Assembly (NCBI GenBank): GCA_035041965.1
Contig: JAPYMA010002963.1
Location: 62,001-126,000 of the forward strand
Length of the DNA: 64,000 nucleotides
From: Anisakis pegreffii
Lineage: Eukaryota > Nematoda > Chromadorea > Rhabditida > Anisakidae
Reading direction: 5' to 3'
A program made the position numbers and the translations under genes. Under the pieces are notes generated by a model, which saw only the letters and a program-made list of their open reading frames with translations, was not told the DNA's origin and did not search any database. Shown here one piece after another: positions 1-12,700 of the stretch. Within the stretch, counting starts at the first letter, position 1. Each line of letters starts with the position of its first letter.

Positions 1-3000
1 TATTTTATGCAATTGATTAATTGTTTCGTGACTTCATGATTATTTTATAAACTCATTCATTCACAAATATTTATCATCGCGAAACTTCAACGTGACATGT
101 GGCGCGACCACGAAACACACCGTATGAATGTTGGATAATGTGAGCTTTAATCACTCCAAAGTTTTCTATCGAAATTCACAAAAATATTCACTCAGAAAAT
201 TAAGTTTCTGGAATTCAACCACTTATATGTTAATCGCAAGCCATAAACAATAGAAGGGCGCGATGGCCGCTACAATGCTGCATTAATTTTTTCCTATATC
301 TCTATGAAGTACTAACCGGAAATAACGATGATATCAATCGAACCTTGAGGATTTATTTTTTTGGAATTTAAAAAAAAACTGAATTCTGCCCTACGTAAGT
401 TTATGCATAGTGAGTTTATTGTGCGATATGGAGGTGCCGAAGTTGTGTTCTGTGGTTAGTCCAAACATATGTGGTGATTAGAAGAACGGTGAATGGATAT
501 GTAGTTTTGAGTTAACATAGATATATATATGTTTAAGCAGGTTATGGTTCATAGAAAAAAGAATGAGCTGACACGTGACGTAGCAGCTGTGGCCTGAATT
601 TTCGCTTCATCTCCTACAAATGATAGACTTGTACCTCAGTAAGCAGCAGCAGCAGCAGCGGCTTTATGTAAGCCGCTTATAATTACAACACCTCCACAAA
701 TAATACACATGTATGTGTATATATGACTGTATACTATTATTTAGTACTGTGTGCACAAAGTGTATATCATTAATGTGTTTTGCGATGATTAATTAATTAG
801 AAACATCCATCAATCAATTTGTACATCCCTTGCATTGTTCGTTTCTCACTGAATAGATAATTTGCACTTCCGAATGAGTGTTGATGTCTCGTTTGAATGA
901 CATTTTCAAAGATATAATCTGCAAAAAAACTTAAAATATTCAAACAAGTTTTCGACCACGATTTCAATTCAGAATTGATCACGTTCTATTCGTAACCATG
1001 TATGAGCGTTTGCAGCAAATAATTCCATGGTTGCGAGATAAATCAACTCTGCAGCGTAACTGAAATGTAACTGTATGAAATTGAAATTTTAAAAGGCTCA
1101 ACAAAATATTCGAACGAAAGTTCGCTCGTTCAAAGGGTTGACAGTTTAGAATCAACTGCATCAAAACAAGAGTTTAGAATCAGCTGAATCAAAACGATAT
1201 TTTACCATGCTAATGCGCTTTTTATATCAGAGAATCCGATAAACATATTTGCGGGTCAGAAGTGATTTCATCAATTCTTCAACAATAAATATTGCGTTCA
1301 TTTCGTACATTTTCTGTCATATTATATACGACGGGAAATATTCCATTGTTCGGAAAACGCAACCTTTGTCAGTATGAAATCATCTCACTAGTTATAATCT
1401 GATGGTTATTGAAACGCTCATTTACGAATGCGATTGGCAAAAGTAAAAATACCGAGTTCACTTTATCCATCGTGAATTACATTTTGCAGTTGCACTAAAA
1501 ATTGCCAGTATTTAGCATGTGAGACTCAGCAGCAAAAAAAAAGAATTCTAATAAATAGTTGCGTTAATAGTGCCATTCAGCTAACGCTGCAAATTACGTC
1601 TCAACGAAATTATTCCAGCGGTCATCGCAGCGGGGTATAATCGTTTCGATTGTCTGCATCTCTCGAATTCCCCGTAATTTTCTGCTGCTCCACAATTTCA
1701 ATCCTAACTGCTATTATCATCTCACAATGGAGCCAATTATTCTTTACTATCTAATTAATTATTGTCTGTCTTCTAAACGAATGAACTAATAATGCTTGCC
1801 TTTTTTTGAGTTCTGTTAAGATTGAGCAATCATTTCACCAAAACCATCAGCGTTTCAGACGTTCCAGCTAAACGCATAAGAATTATTTTTAGTGTTCTAA
1901 ATTTAAAGTATGAGTTGGTGCGTGTTGATTTCTCAGCATTTTCATCTCGATCCCCAATAGTTAGGCGTATCTGATTGCGATTAAAATTTTGTAGATTTCC
2001 ATTTCAGTGGAAATTTGGAAGAATTGAAGAGGGTTATGATTGCATAAGTTTTGATGAATCGTTTACTTGCGCGGTGGAGGGACAAAAGGGAGTGTTGAGG
2101 CGCGTGTTTGAGTATAAAAGGTAATTAGAGATGGTGTTTGGTGGTGAGAAGAGCCCTATTCATAAAGCTTTTATCTTACAAAGAATATATCATAAATTGT
2201 AGAAGAGGTATTCAAGTGAAATGAACGATGATTCCAACGCACAACAATACGTAGTTGACAATTGCGTGACAACTGCAAACACATCATCACATTGTTTTAT
2301 TATGTTTAACGATATTTCACATTCGATCGTTTACGAATAGGTTTTATGCGATGATATTGTTGCTCGTGCAACTGAATGAACGAAATGGAAGAAGGGTAAA
2401 GCATTTCAAGAACACGACATTTCAATTTGTCCGACTTTTAAAATCATATTTAGGAAATTTTTGTCCAGTGCAGTCCTAGATGGCTTTTGGTAAACTTGTC
2501 TTGCTTATTGCAATATGTCATCGCGTGATAAGTTTCAAAAGTGTACAGTTAATTGCGTTTTGGAGATGTCATTCGAACTCTCTAATAGATCATTGAGAGC
2601 TTTAATCGGTTGTTTCAAGTAGCGTTGAAGTACTGAAAGCAATGCAATGCACAAAATGCATGGATATGCGCGAATCGGTTGCGTTTGAAGGGCACAAGGG
2701 CAATGCCAGTCTATAATGAATATTAACAGTAATAATTATATTGATATTGTACTCGAATGTGAGAAGATGAATAATCCCTACTGTTATTGTATGACTGAAA
2801 AAAGCCGATTTCGTGCGACATCTATTAGTAGTGTGCGTTGTGATTGCTTTTATAATGTTTATAAGCCATTATTAGTTAAATCCTCTTTAGCTGATAATTG
2901 TTCCGTATAAGAGTGTAATGAGCGGTGCGTTAAGATGACATCCTCAGTTCATAATCAGATTCATTTTTTAGCTCTTCTTCTGGCGATCGCACTCTTCAAA

Positions 3001-6000
3001 TTTCGTGCAATTTATGCAGTCCTTCTGACAGAAAACTGTGCACTTTATCTCAAAATCATTTGAGGATGAGTGCTGAATATAATCACTTCAAACGTTTTAG
3101 GATCATCAACACATTTTGATGTGTTTTTTTTCAAATCGTAAAACGCTTTGATTCGGTGTGAATGTTGTTTGCTAAGCTTCCAAAACACTTTATGTTTTTC
3201 CTACGTTTGTTTTCACTAAGTCTTTCCTCACTGGTTCCATATATGAGTCGTTTGTTATTGCTCTAATGCAGCAACTGACCCGACGAAGCAAACAAACCAG
3301 AAACATCTTTATGGCGCCAGACGTTTTTTTGTGTTTATGATAGGCTTAATTGATTTGTGAGGAACTGATCTTCTTTGTATCTTGTAATGTATCGTCTTAT
3401 AACCTTCTACCATAAATTATTTGCGTCATTAATCTTTTGCTGCGATGTTCTTCTCGATCTTTTTGAAGTTGTTCGTTTTTCTTGCTATTCATTTCGATGC
3501 AATGGCATATTTTAATGTGAATGGAGTGCCGAAATTGGTCAGTAATGATTTTACGAGGCAATATCAATTGTGAGCTTTTTAGAGAGTTGAATTCAGTGTG
3601 AACAATTGCTGTGAAAATTTTATTCGTTTGATAGTGAAGAAATAATAGTGAGTGTGTGGAAGGAGTGAATGTGTCTACTGATTAAATCATGAAGTGATAG
3701 CTGATTGTTTGACTGAATGTGGGAAGAGCATTGCATAAAAACGATGTCATTATCAGTTGTTACGCGACAAGACCGAAATTTCTTTCTGAAGCGTTCTCAA
3801 TATTAGGTGCTATCATTCTACCTACAATTCTCAGCACAGCTGTGCATACATCCACACATACCTAACCAAGCACAATAATAATGCATTCAGTGGAACGAGC
3901 ACATACATCTCTTCAAGCAAAATGCATCATATAAGCATCATGTTTCATTTCCATTTAGTTTGCTTGGCTTCTATTCTGCACTTATAACGACGATCTCATC
4001 TCAACATATGGTGTTGATTTCGATTTTGTTTTTGCATTGCTTTTTAGCGAGTGGTTACGGTATCAATTAAGGAACACATTCACTAGTAACTTGAGAGTGA
4101 GAGATTCGAGATTTCCGTTCCCTTTAACTCACTTAAAATGAATCTCAATCCGTTTCTCAGTTTCATGAACTATCTCGAGCACATTTCAATTGCTAATGAG
4201 TTGTTGGTGTCGACTGAAGTCCTTATTGAAATCGTATGATGTAAGGAAGAATTTTCAAACGTTTCTCTGATCAACATCTATTTATGCGAATTGAATAGGA
4301 TATTCCCAGTGATTCATATGAAAACAGAAAACACTGGGTAAGCGCTGTCAAGAAACGATTTATTCGATAATTCTTATTGTATGTTTTTCAACAAAGGCGA
4401 ACGAATTCAGAGTAATCGTGTGAATTGTCTGCAAGATTTTGCAGTGTTTTGGTTTTATTTGTGTTTTGAGTGAGAAAGGTGATGTTCATTGGAAGAGTGT
4501 CGAGATTGCAGCATAAGATTTGATTTTTGTTGGCAATTGCAAATATTCTCTGGTGAGCATTAGAGCAGCAGATACTTAATCGCTTCCTTATAAGCATGTA
4601 AACTGATCATAGTTAATCGGATATATACACGTTATTATTTCTTATATACAGATGGTGATCAAGGCAGGAGGTCATCTATTCACGTTCCTGTTCAGTACAC
4701 TTCATACATACCGATCGCATCGTTCTTAGAACTGCTACCGCAATTGTATTGTACATTCATCTCTTGTCACATCGTTCCATATTTGATGACATCGAACTGA
4801 AAGCATTCTTCTTTTTGCGCATTGAATCTTAATGATATCAAAAAGAGCATCTTCTTAATGAGGAAATTATGTGTGTGATCCCTTCGATAATAACTTCCGG
4901 AATGAGAGAAGCATAACGAATTCGTTGTGAACAAAAGAAACTCTTCGTTCATTTTCACTTGCAAACAGTGAGAAATGAATTTTATTGCGTTCATTTTTAT
5001 TATCTGCATTCAACATGGAAAACTGGTCAAGATGAAGAACTTTGCTGAATTCTTCGAATGATCACTCAAAAAATCAGATCTTTTTATCTGACGCATTATG
5101 TAACAAAATGGGATGCGATCTATGACAAAGGCAGGCCATTTGCTGGCATGAACCGATCGCCGTGTGCAGTTGTTTGTTTATGTTGAAAATAAGTTATCGA
5201 CGAGTTCATAATCGGCAGATTAGTGGATGTGTTCTTTGGATGAGTTGATTATGAGATGCGAATACACAGTGCATTTAGTTGATGTTTATTGGGCAGAGAT
5301 TATGCGTCGAATAGCAAATGGCATATGGTTTAGTGGTTGGTAACCGTCGAGATGAGTAATGAAGTGAGTGAGGATCGCATAAAAAGTGAATTGAATCAAA
5401 TGAAGAGACTAAGGGTGCAACCGCTTTCAACTATGATAGAATAATTGTATTAAGATAAATCACAAATCAACAACCACAACGACGCGCATGATGCATTCCG
5501 TACAGAAGGTCAATTCTATTATTAACGTTCTTTCGGTATACCGTCAACGAATCATTCATAACAGATGAATGATTCGCTGACCATATAAACATTATTTTAT
5601 GGCATTCCGATCGAGGAGAGAATCGTTGAGAGTAATTCGTTATTGTTTTTTTTGGATAAATTGTTTCAGAAGTGAATAACATCACAACGACAATTTCGGC
5701 AATTCATTTTTATTGCTCTCCTTTTATTTATTCATGCCCTGAGGCTGAGTTTTGCAGACGCAGTTTGCAGATTAGTATAATGTGATTATTATTAGCAAAG
5801 GTAGTTGTTTTCCGATGGTTATGGGGAGTTGCTGAATTGGAAATCTTGCAGCTGATAATAATAACAATAATATTATTGTTATTAATAAAGTTGTTGTCAT
5901 AATTCTAGGTTTATCGGTGTTATTGTCAGTAGTGCAGTTACCGGGTCATTTCGTTAGCGAGGAACGCTTTTAGAGCATTCTCAGTGAACATATTAGTTTG

Positions 6001-6473
6001 CATCAAGGAATAACAAGTTGTTTGTGGTGTTCTTATTAATGCACAATTTGATGATAAGACTGCGGGAGGTTGACACACCGATTAATAGTCCATTGCATTC
6101 AAACAGTTCTTAACTTTATGCTTGCCACACAAATAATCACTTATTTCACTTCAACTAGCAGTTTGCTTGTTACGCCTTAGGGTTGGTTATAAGTTAATGG
6201 GTTGAGTTACAACATTTTAATGGAGTTATTGCCTGGAATGTTGGAGTTTGTCCCCAATAGAGTTCCTGCAATTAAGAAAGGATCTTTTCGTTCTTATCAT
6301 ATTAATCCATTCATAAGTTTGTTATTGATTTCTGCTAGTCAATGAATCAATCACTGGCGATCGAGTGATATAGATATTATAATGATGTGTATGAAGAATA
6401 CTGTTTGTGTTCGGGGATAAGGTCATTGGATTGTAATGGAAGTATTTGATTGATTGGATGGTTCACTTTGCAG
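1..6473. other. no coding exon found; upstream or 5' intron region of mig-10
   Basis: The + strand is T-rich, as in mig-10 introns, so part of this may be a 5' UTR intron. Open frames are short and lack convincing coding character. A CAG run (about 642-659) and an AT-rich palindrome are the only visible landmarks. Confidence 0.5.
5859..5884. repeat. 26-base perfect AT-rich palindrome
   Basis: TAATAACAATAAT is followed directly by its reverse complement. Simple AT-rich sequence makes a chance origin likely. Confidence 0.9.
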
Positions 6474-6759
6474 ATGGAACCTACCTATGGCAATATGCAA
6501 CCAACCGCACGATCCAATCCCGATCCTGATCCTCTTTCCAATATCACTTCAACTCGACATCTTCCCTCTAATCAACAACGGTCAAGTAATATGCCATCAG
6601 TGAATGGCCCTCAGCAACAACAACAACAGCAGCAACAGCAACTCAAAACTCATCATCAGAACAACAGCACTGAGGGCGGGGTCAAAGTTCGACCACGCCC
6701 TCAGATACCTCCAAAGCCACAAATGGACGCTGTTCGATATAGTATGGCGAACGTACAAG
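6474..6759 (+). CDS. mig-10: mig-10 exon 1 (first recognisable coding exon)
   Basis: The ATG follows a CACTTTGCAG acceptor immediately, so this is a cis- or trans-spliced exon. It encodes residues 1-95: a Pro/Ser/Asn-rich start, ten consecutive Gln from mixed CAA/CAG codons, and [11 protein letters not shown], a likely SH3 ligand. The donor is CAAG|GTCAGT, leaving phase 1. Confidence 0.85.
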
Positions 6760-9700
6760 GTCAGTTTTGACGTTTCATTCTTAATTCGTTTCTTTTTTTT
6801 GCCGATAATTAAGAAGGGTTTCAGTGGATAAATTCACATGGTACCATCAGTCGTTGAGAGTTAGTTGATTACCAAATGAAAGAATTGTTGGAATGATTCA
6901 AATTTCAGTTGGATGTAGACAAATTGTTGCTTGTATAGGTTTTGTTTGCAAGATGTGAAATCTCTTTTCAATCCACATATCCTCAGTATTCAATTGCCTG
7001 CTGACTAATTCATCTCACTAGTCAGTGTGCCAGTGAAATTATAGGCTATATCAATGACTCTTCTTAGGATGACAATTTTTTCTGTGAAATTACCCATTTG
7101 ACTTATATTTCTGAAATCGATCACCTCATCGCATTACACTCGCAATCTCTTTATTTCGCTTACCACCTATAGCAGGCTTTTACGAGTGCGATTAAAAATT
7201 ATATCGCCTTTTTGAAAGGAACCACAAATGGAGTTCTTTTGTTGAGTTCACTTACGAATGACACACTGTTATTATGGATAATGCAATGATTAGGCTTCAT
7301 AGAATATTCCTGATTGTACACCTGCTCTTTCTTGAGTCAAAAACGTTGATTGCTCATTTGTGGTTATATCGATCTCAGCATTGCGCAACCGCTTAGTGCA
7401 TGCCAAATCTCTCATCTGTTTTCGTCTTGCTATTGTATTTTGCTATCTCTCTCACAATTGCGACGCAAACGGATGTCAAAATCGATGACCATTGTGAAAA
7501 AAACGACAAAGGCGGTCAATGTCTCATTATTGAGCTATCCGTGACATTTTGCTCTCAATAAAACTTCATCAGCCGAGAAAGATAAATTCTCTGCAAACAA
7601 CGCAGAATAATTCATTGACAGATTTGTGCAAAAAATCATTTGGATTTTTCAAATTTTGTTCGGTTAAGAAATCGTTCATTCAAAATCAAACCATTATTGT
7701 GTTCATCGATCACAGTAGTGATATCTAACTAAAACACCAAAGGCAATTTGTGACTGTGCATGCAACAATAAAGGAACAGCCAATTTACCAGATGCTATCA
7801 CCTTCAAGATTCTCTCAGAAAATGTTTTGTTGTTGTGTTCAGAAAGCTGCGACTGGGAGCTCGACACTCTGTTGAGCGAGCTATCGGCTTTGGAATCACA
7901 GCTGAATTCGTCGTCGGGTGGCGACCAGCTATTACTTGGACTGCCAACGCTGCCAGTATCGACGTCCAGAAATAATAGTGCTAATTTGAGCGAACGCAAC
8001 AGTCAAATAATATCTTCAAATGCAACCACACCAACATCGAACCAACAACATTCTCATGTTGATACACATAAGAGGTTGGTTGACTGAATTTGATTTATTT
8101 CGTCACTTATTCTCATTTCGCATTTTTCGGCATCAATATGAAGTTCTGTTTGCGTTTGATCTTATCGCAGGTTGATCCGTCCGTCTTCTTGTTCGCTATT
8201 CCTCAGAAAAAATTGACCGAATCGTTCATTCGATTTTAGCAACGGCAGAACCAATTGTTCTTCTCACAACGACTGAATGTTCAGAATGAGACGGCAGAAA
8301 TTCATTGTGTACATTGTTGGAGATTAACACCTGCTTATAAACAGCTAAAAATGTCCACAATTTACTGCAATCATGTGAGTGGTAGCCGATCCGGTTGCTG
8401 AAAGCGCTGTCCATTTAGGTGTCATGTTCGATAGTGTTTTTATGCGGACAATTTTGAGTTGGTTTCAAATTGATGCGTCAGCCAGTTGTTCAGTGATGAA
8501 TTTGTGCTGATTCGGAAGTGATGAATTGACGCGTATTCACTAAAATTCGAATAATTTCTTCATTCGTTTAAGTGAAATTTTTTTGTGCTGCTAAACGAAT
8601 GTTTCCTTCCATATATCAATTGAAATATGTCTAACATGAGATATGAACCAACCGAAAGCGCCACTCTATGCGCGTATCTCTTAATGAGTTTCTCAATTTC
8701 GCCATTTATGTTAGTAAAAATTCCGGAAGTTGCGAAGAAGTTTCCCAGCGTACAACCATATTTTGTGAACTGATCAATCCCATTAAGTTGTCACATTTTG
8801 CGTTCATCATATTTCTCGAAAACTACGCGAAAATCTTATGCGAAACAAACCCGTTGAGCCTCGCCTCCTTCAAACCGCTTCAACTCATATTTTGCGATAA
8901 TCTGTTCTGGTTTGAGAGTGCAAAAACGGACTTGCATGAAGGCGTATGTTTGAATGTATTTCTGAAATCCGCCATCCAATAACCACTCCTCAAATCCGTT
9001 TCTCAATTCACAAACGCAAAGAATTGATGTTCTTTTTGCGGCATTTCCCAGCGTTTATGGTTTTTTTTTTCGCCTCTAATTTACGTTGCTATTATTTTCA
9101 AAAATAATGTCAGTACGCATTGAATTCGCATAATATTTCGTGTTTGCTCGCAATAATATTACTCAAAAAATACCAATTGGTCATTGAATTGATGCCTAGC
9201 AGATAAGTGATTTAGCAAAAAAAGGTATTTCAAAACCAGTGGATCTTGTTGAATTTCGCAACAGTTTATTCTGATTCATTCAATGCTTTGTGGTACTTAT
9301 CGTTCACTTTGCATTCTTGTTAGTTCAGTGGTTGGTAGCCTTTTTCAGTTCTCGAAGAATTTCTTCAGATGAAATGAATTCATTTTTCCTATTTGAGAGT
9401 TTTTCTCATCAGTCATACATAGTACTTGACAATTGTTCTGCGCTTTTTTCGAATAGGTGCACAGTTATGAATTTGTGTGTTCAATAACTTGAGCGTTTCG
9501 TTTGCGCGTTAATCTGCAAACATATGGATGTAAAGGGTATTGCTGGAAATGCGATCGCCGTTGACAGTTTCGAAATCTGATCCTCTTTACATAGCTCACT
9601 TTGAAGTTGTTCAATGCAAAGGTATCTTTTACAGGTTCGCTGCCTTGAACGAGGAATACATTCGTCCTGTAGCGTCGTCGTCCGATTGCCCAAGTCCAGA

Positions 9701-12700
9701 TCGTGATTCGGCATTTGGTGATTCGTCGAGTACGGAATCACGAAACAGATGTCGTAATTCGGCAATTTCAAGTTCGGACAGTTGCAGAGGATCGTTGAAC
9801 ACGCCAAGTCCAACTCAGCAGGTATGTTCATTGATTACAGAGTGTTGCTGATATTTGCCATGAATTTTTTGTTTTGTTCCATCTTATTTCATTTGTTTAG
9901 TCTCAGTTGTGAAATCAGAGAATGTGATTCGTGGATTTGTTCAGAGATTCAATTGCAAAATTCTTCGTCCTTCATTCCTGTCCTTCATCGATTTATTTTA
10001 TTTATCTTTCTCTCACATCAGTTTTTTTCGCCTTTGAAACAGTTTCATCTTCATCATTTCGGCTTTTTATTCAGCTGCCCTTATCACGCTATTGATCAAT
10101 CCTCGAAAATCTCGTATTCTCGATTTTTCTCCCTTCAACAAACATTCATTGGTTTGCTTGATGTGAACAGCTACCTGACTTGTGAAGGTTACGCAAAAGA
10201 ATGTGTCCTTCTCAAAATCGAACAGCATTATGTGTTGTGTTCGTAATTTTTCATGCAAACTAAATCTTCTATATGCTCGTATGTAATATATTCAAGTCTA
10301 AAAAATAATGTAAATGGTGCGTTCTGATTGAATCAAATGAAAAAATCGAATGAGAAATCAGTCGGATCAAAATTGATCGCTGTGAGATCGACGTACCATT
10401 CGTAAATCGCATCACTTGCATTATACTTTCAGTGAGCATTCAGCGTTTGCGCATATTAATGAGTCTTGTTATGTGTTATTGCTGACGAAATACGTAAAAA
10501 TGCACGGATAAATTGTCGTTTTGATTGTTGTATTGAGGTCGAATCCATTCAGAAACTTTTATCTAACACGTTCGATTCGAATCGAAAATAAAATCAAACA
10601 TTTTTTTGAATGCAATCAGCGACGATGTTTTTTACTTTCGGTTTCTTTCATCTACCTCTTCTTACTTTTTATTCCTTCACCTTTCTCGTTGCTTGCCTCT
10701 CATTCGCTATTTTGCTTTCATCTATGAAATTAATCAAAATTTCCACTTGCAGGGCAATTCACAATTCGTTCCATAATTAAGGTAGTGTGCATTAATTAAG
10801 ATAAAAGAATTAATTTGTAGTATTACCAAATTTATTTATATCAGTGACATTGTTTGACATTTACTCATTGATTGTTTCGTCATTGAGCTCTCGAAACAAC
10901 GATGTTGGAGAATGTTAGACTGCTTTCGAGGCCTTTTCTTCAAATAAGTTTTTGTTAATGTTATAAGACAAATGAGATAGCAACCCTTCCAGCTACTACC
11001 AACATACTATTCCATCGTCCATTGAAAGAGGACAATTATTGAAGATGTCTTAAGTAAGAATCAATAATTTTTTGATCAATTTATTTGCTAAGTTTTATGC
11101 AGAATATTATTTGTTGAGTCGTTTGCTGTCTCAATATTATTTATACTCATTTCTCCAATAAAAATTGATCGTCCACTCGACAGTAAAATTCAATTTTCTT
11201 CTTTTTCACCACTTCAAAAATCCATCTCTCTTCTAGTCGTCCACTCATCGATTTATTATGCGAATCCATTTTCAGCGATGCCATAAACTTGAGCCTTTCG
11301 GTTGCCGAGGCTAACGTAAATTACTTCGTTCCACGACAAATTTTAGCTAGTTCCTTGACGTAGTGAAACTGATTGGTTTTGTCACCACTGCAGGGAACAC
11401 TTGATTGCTGCAAAAATAATTCGTATTCGTTGTGAAAATTCACTAATTTTGCCGAAATATGAATAGATTCTAAGGTAACCGTACTCATACAAGTCTGGGT
11501 ACGTCTGGTAACGGTCACTATATTTCATCCGAAGAATGATTAATTCGGTGGAATACTGGAATAAGTTGTTTGTTCATATACTCGAATGAATTATGGTTAT
11601 CCTAGGTTCGAAATTCAAAAAGAGCAAAAGTATCGTAGAAACTGAGAAGTTAAGCGTAACTGTTGGTGTGCGTGATATATTGTCATTATTTCTGTGTCCA
11701 CCTCCTATCACCTATTATTCGTGAGATTCATTTTATCGCGACGACCGTTTCCATCATTATTTTCATCAAACATATTGTTTTCTACTGCTTCTTCTGTGCC
11801 GGACATTGAATTCAACTATGAATTTTGTCGGTTTTCTACTTACCGTCTAGCACCTTGATGGAATAATTGAATCGGCTATTTGGTAGGCATGGAAAAAGTG
11901 AATGCGGTGAAGGGTGAATTATTAATGTCGATTCGAATTATGGGTTCTGTTTGATGCGTAGTATAGAATACAACAAGAGCGCATGTATGCACATGATCAT
12001 TACATGAAATCACTTCACCAAAATAGAGTAATACTCATATCTTCATGCGAAAATGGCATTTTTGCGTGTCAAAAATGCGTCGAAATGCAAATTCATCGTT
12101 ATCTAACGTAATAAAATACACAACCATCGTTCGTCACAGTCTGCCACGAACCAACATAACTTTCGTTTCATTGTACAATTTCGAACGCTTCACATCACTT
12201 CACATCATAAAATTCCAATCCTTGTCATCTATAAATGACATCCAGCAGCATTCTGCCCCTATCTAAATCCCTCACTGAACACGTTGGTTGTCTGATATTT
12301 TTGGAATGTTAGACGAACAGTTGATATCTGAGACATTTAAAGCAGTGGATCTCACGCTCGGATGCTCCATTCACCCTTCTGAAAGACCACCATCCCCCTC
12401 CCATAATTTCTTATTTAGTATCTCCATGTTAACGTCGGATGCAACTGGAAAACCGACCCCGAAATTTTTCAAAGACTTGGAAAGAAATCTTTGCTCAGGC
12501 CTAGGCGACCTAAAAAAACTCACAAAGGGAGAGGGGATAAGTTTATGACCTTTCTTCATTAGAAAATAGTTGAGCGAAGAGTATTGCCATGAGCAAAAAC
12601 ACCACCACAGTGGTTTTTCATCATAACACAACAACTCCGCGAAATATTAATTCGCTGACTACCTTCAGACACCCTCCTGACACCTCCAACTTCCACATCA

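Noticed and set aside
8668..8982. 104-codon + strand ORF in mig-10 intron 2
   Set aside because: It has a mixed composition but no splice sites that would add it to mig-10 in phase and no recognisable motif; treated as chance.
9782..10246. 154-codon + strand ORF, the longest in the window
   Set aside because: It overlaps mig-10 exon 3 in another frame and runs into its intron. Its Phe/Leu/Ser-rich composition reflects the T-rich intron.
12288..12548. 86-codon + strand ORF in mig-10 intron 3
   Set aside because: It lies in an unusual compositional island and has no in-phase splice sites; no family resemblance seen.
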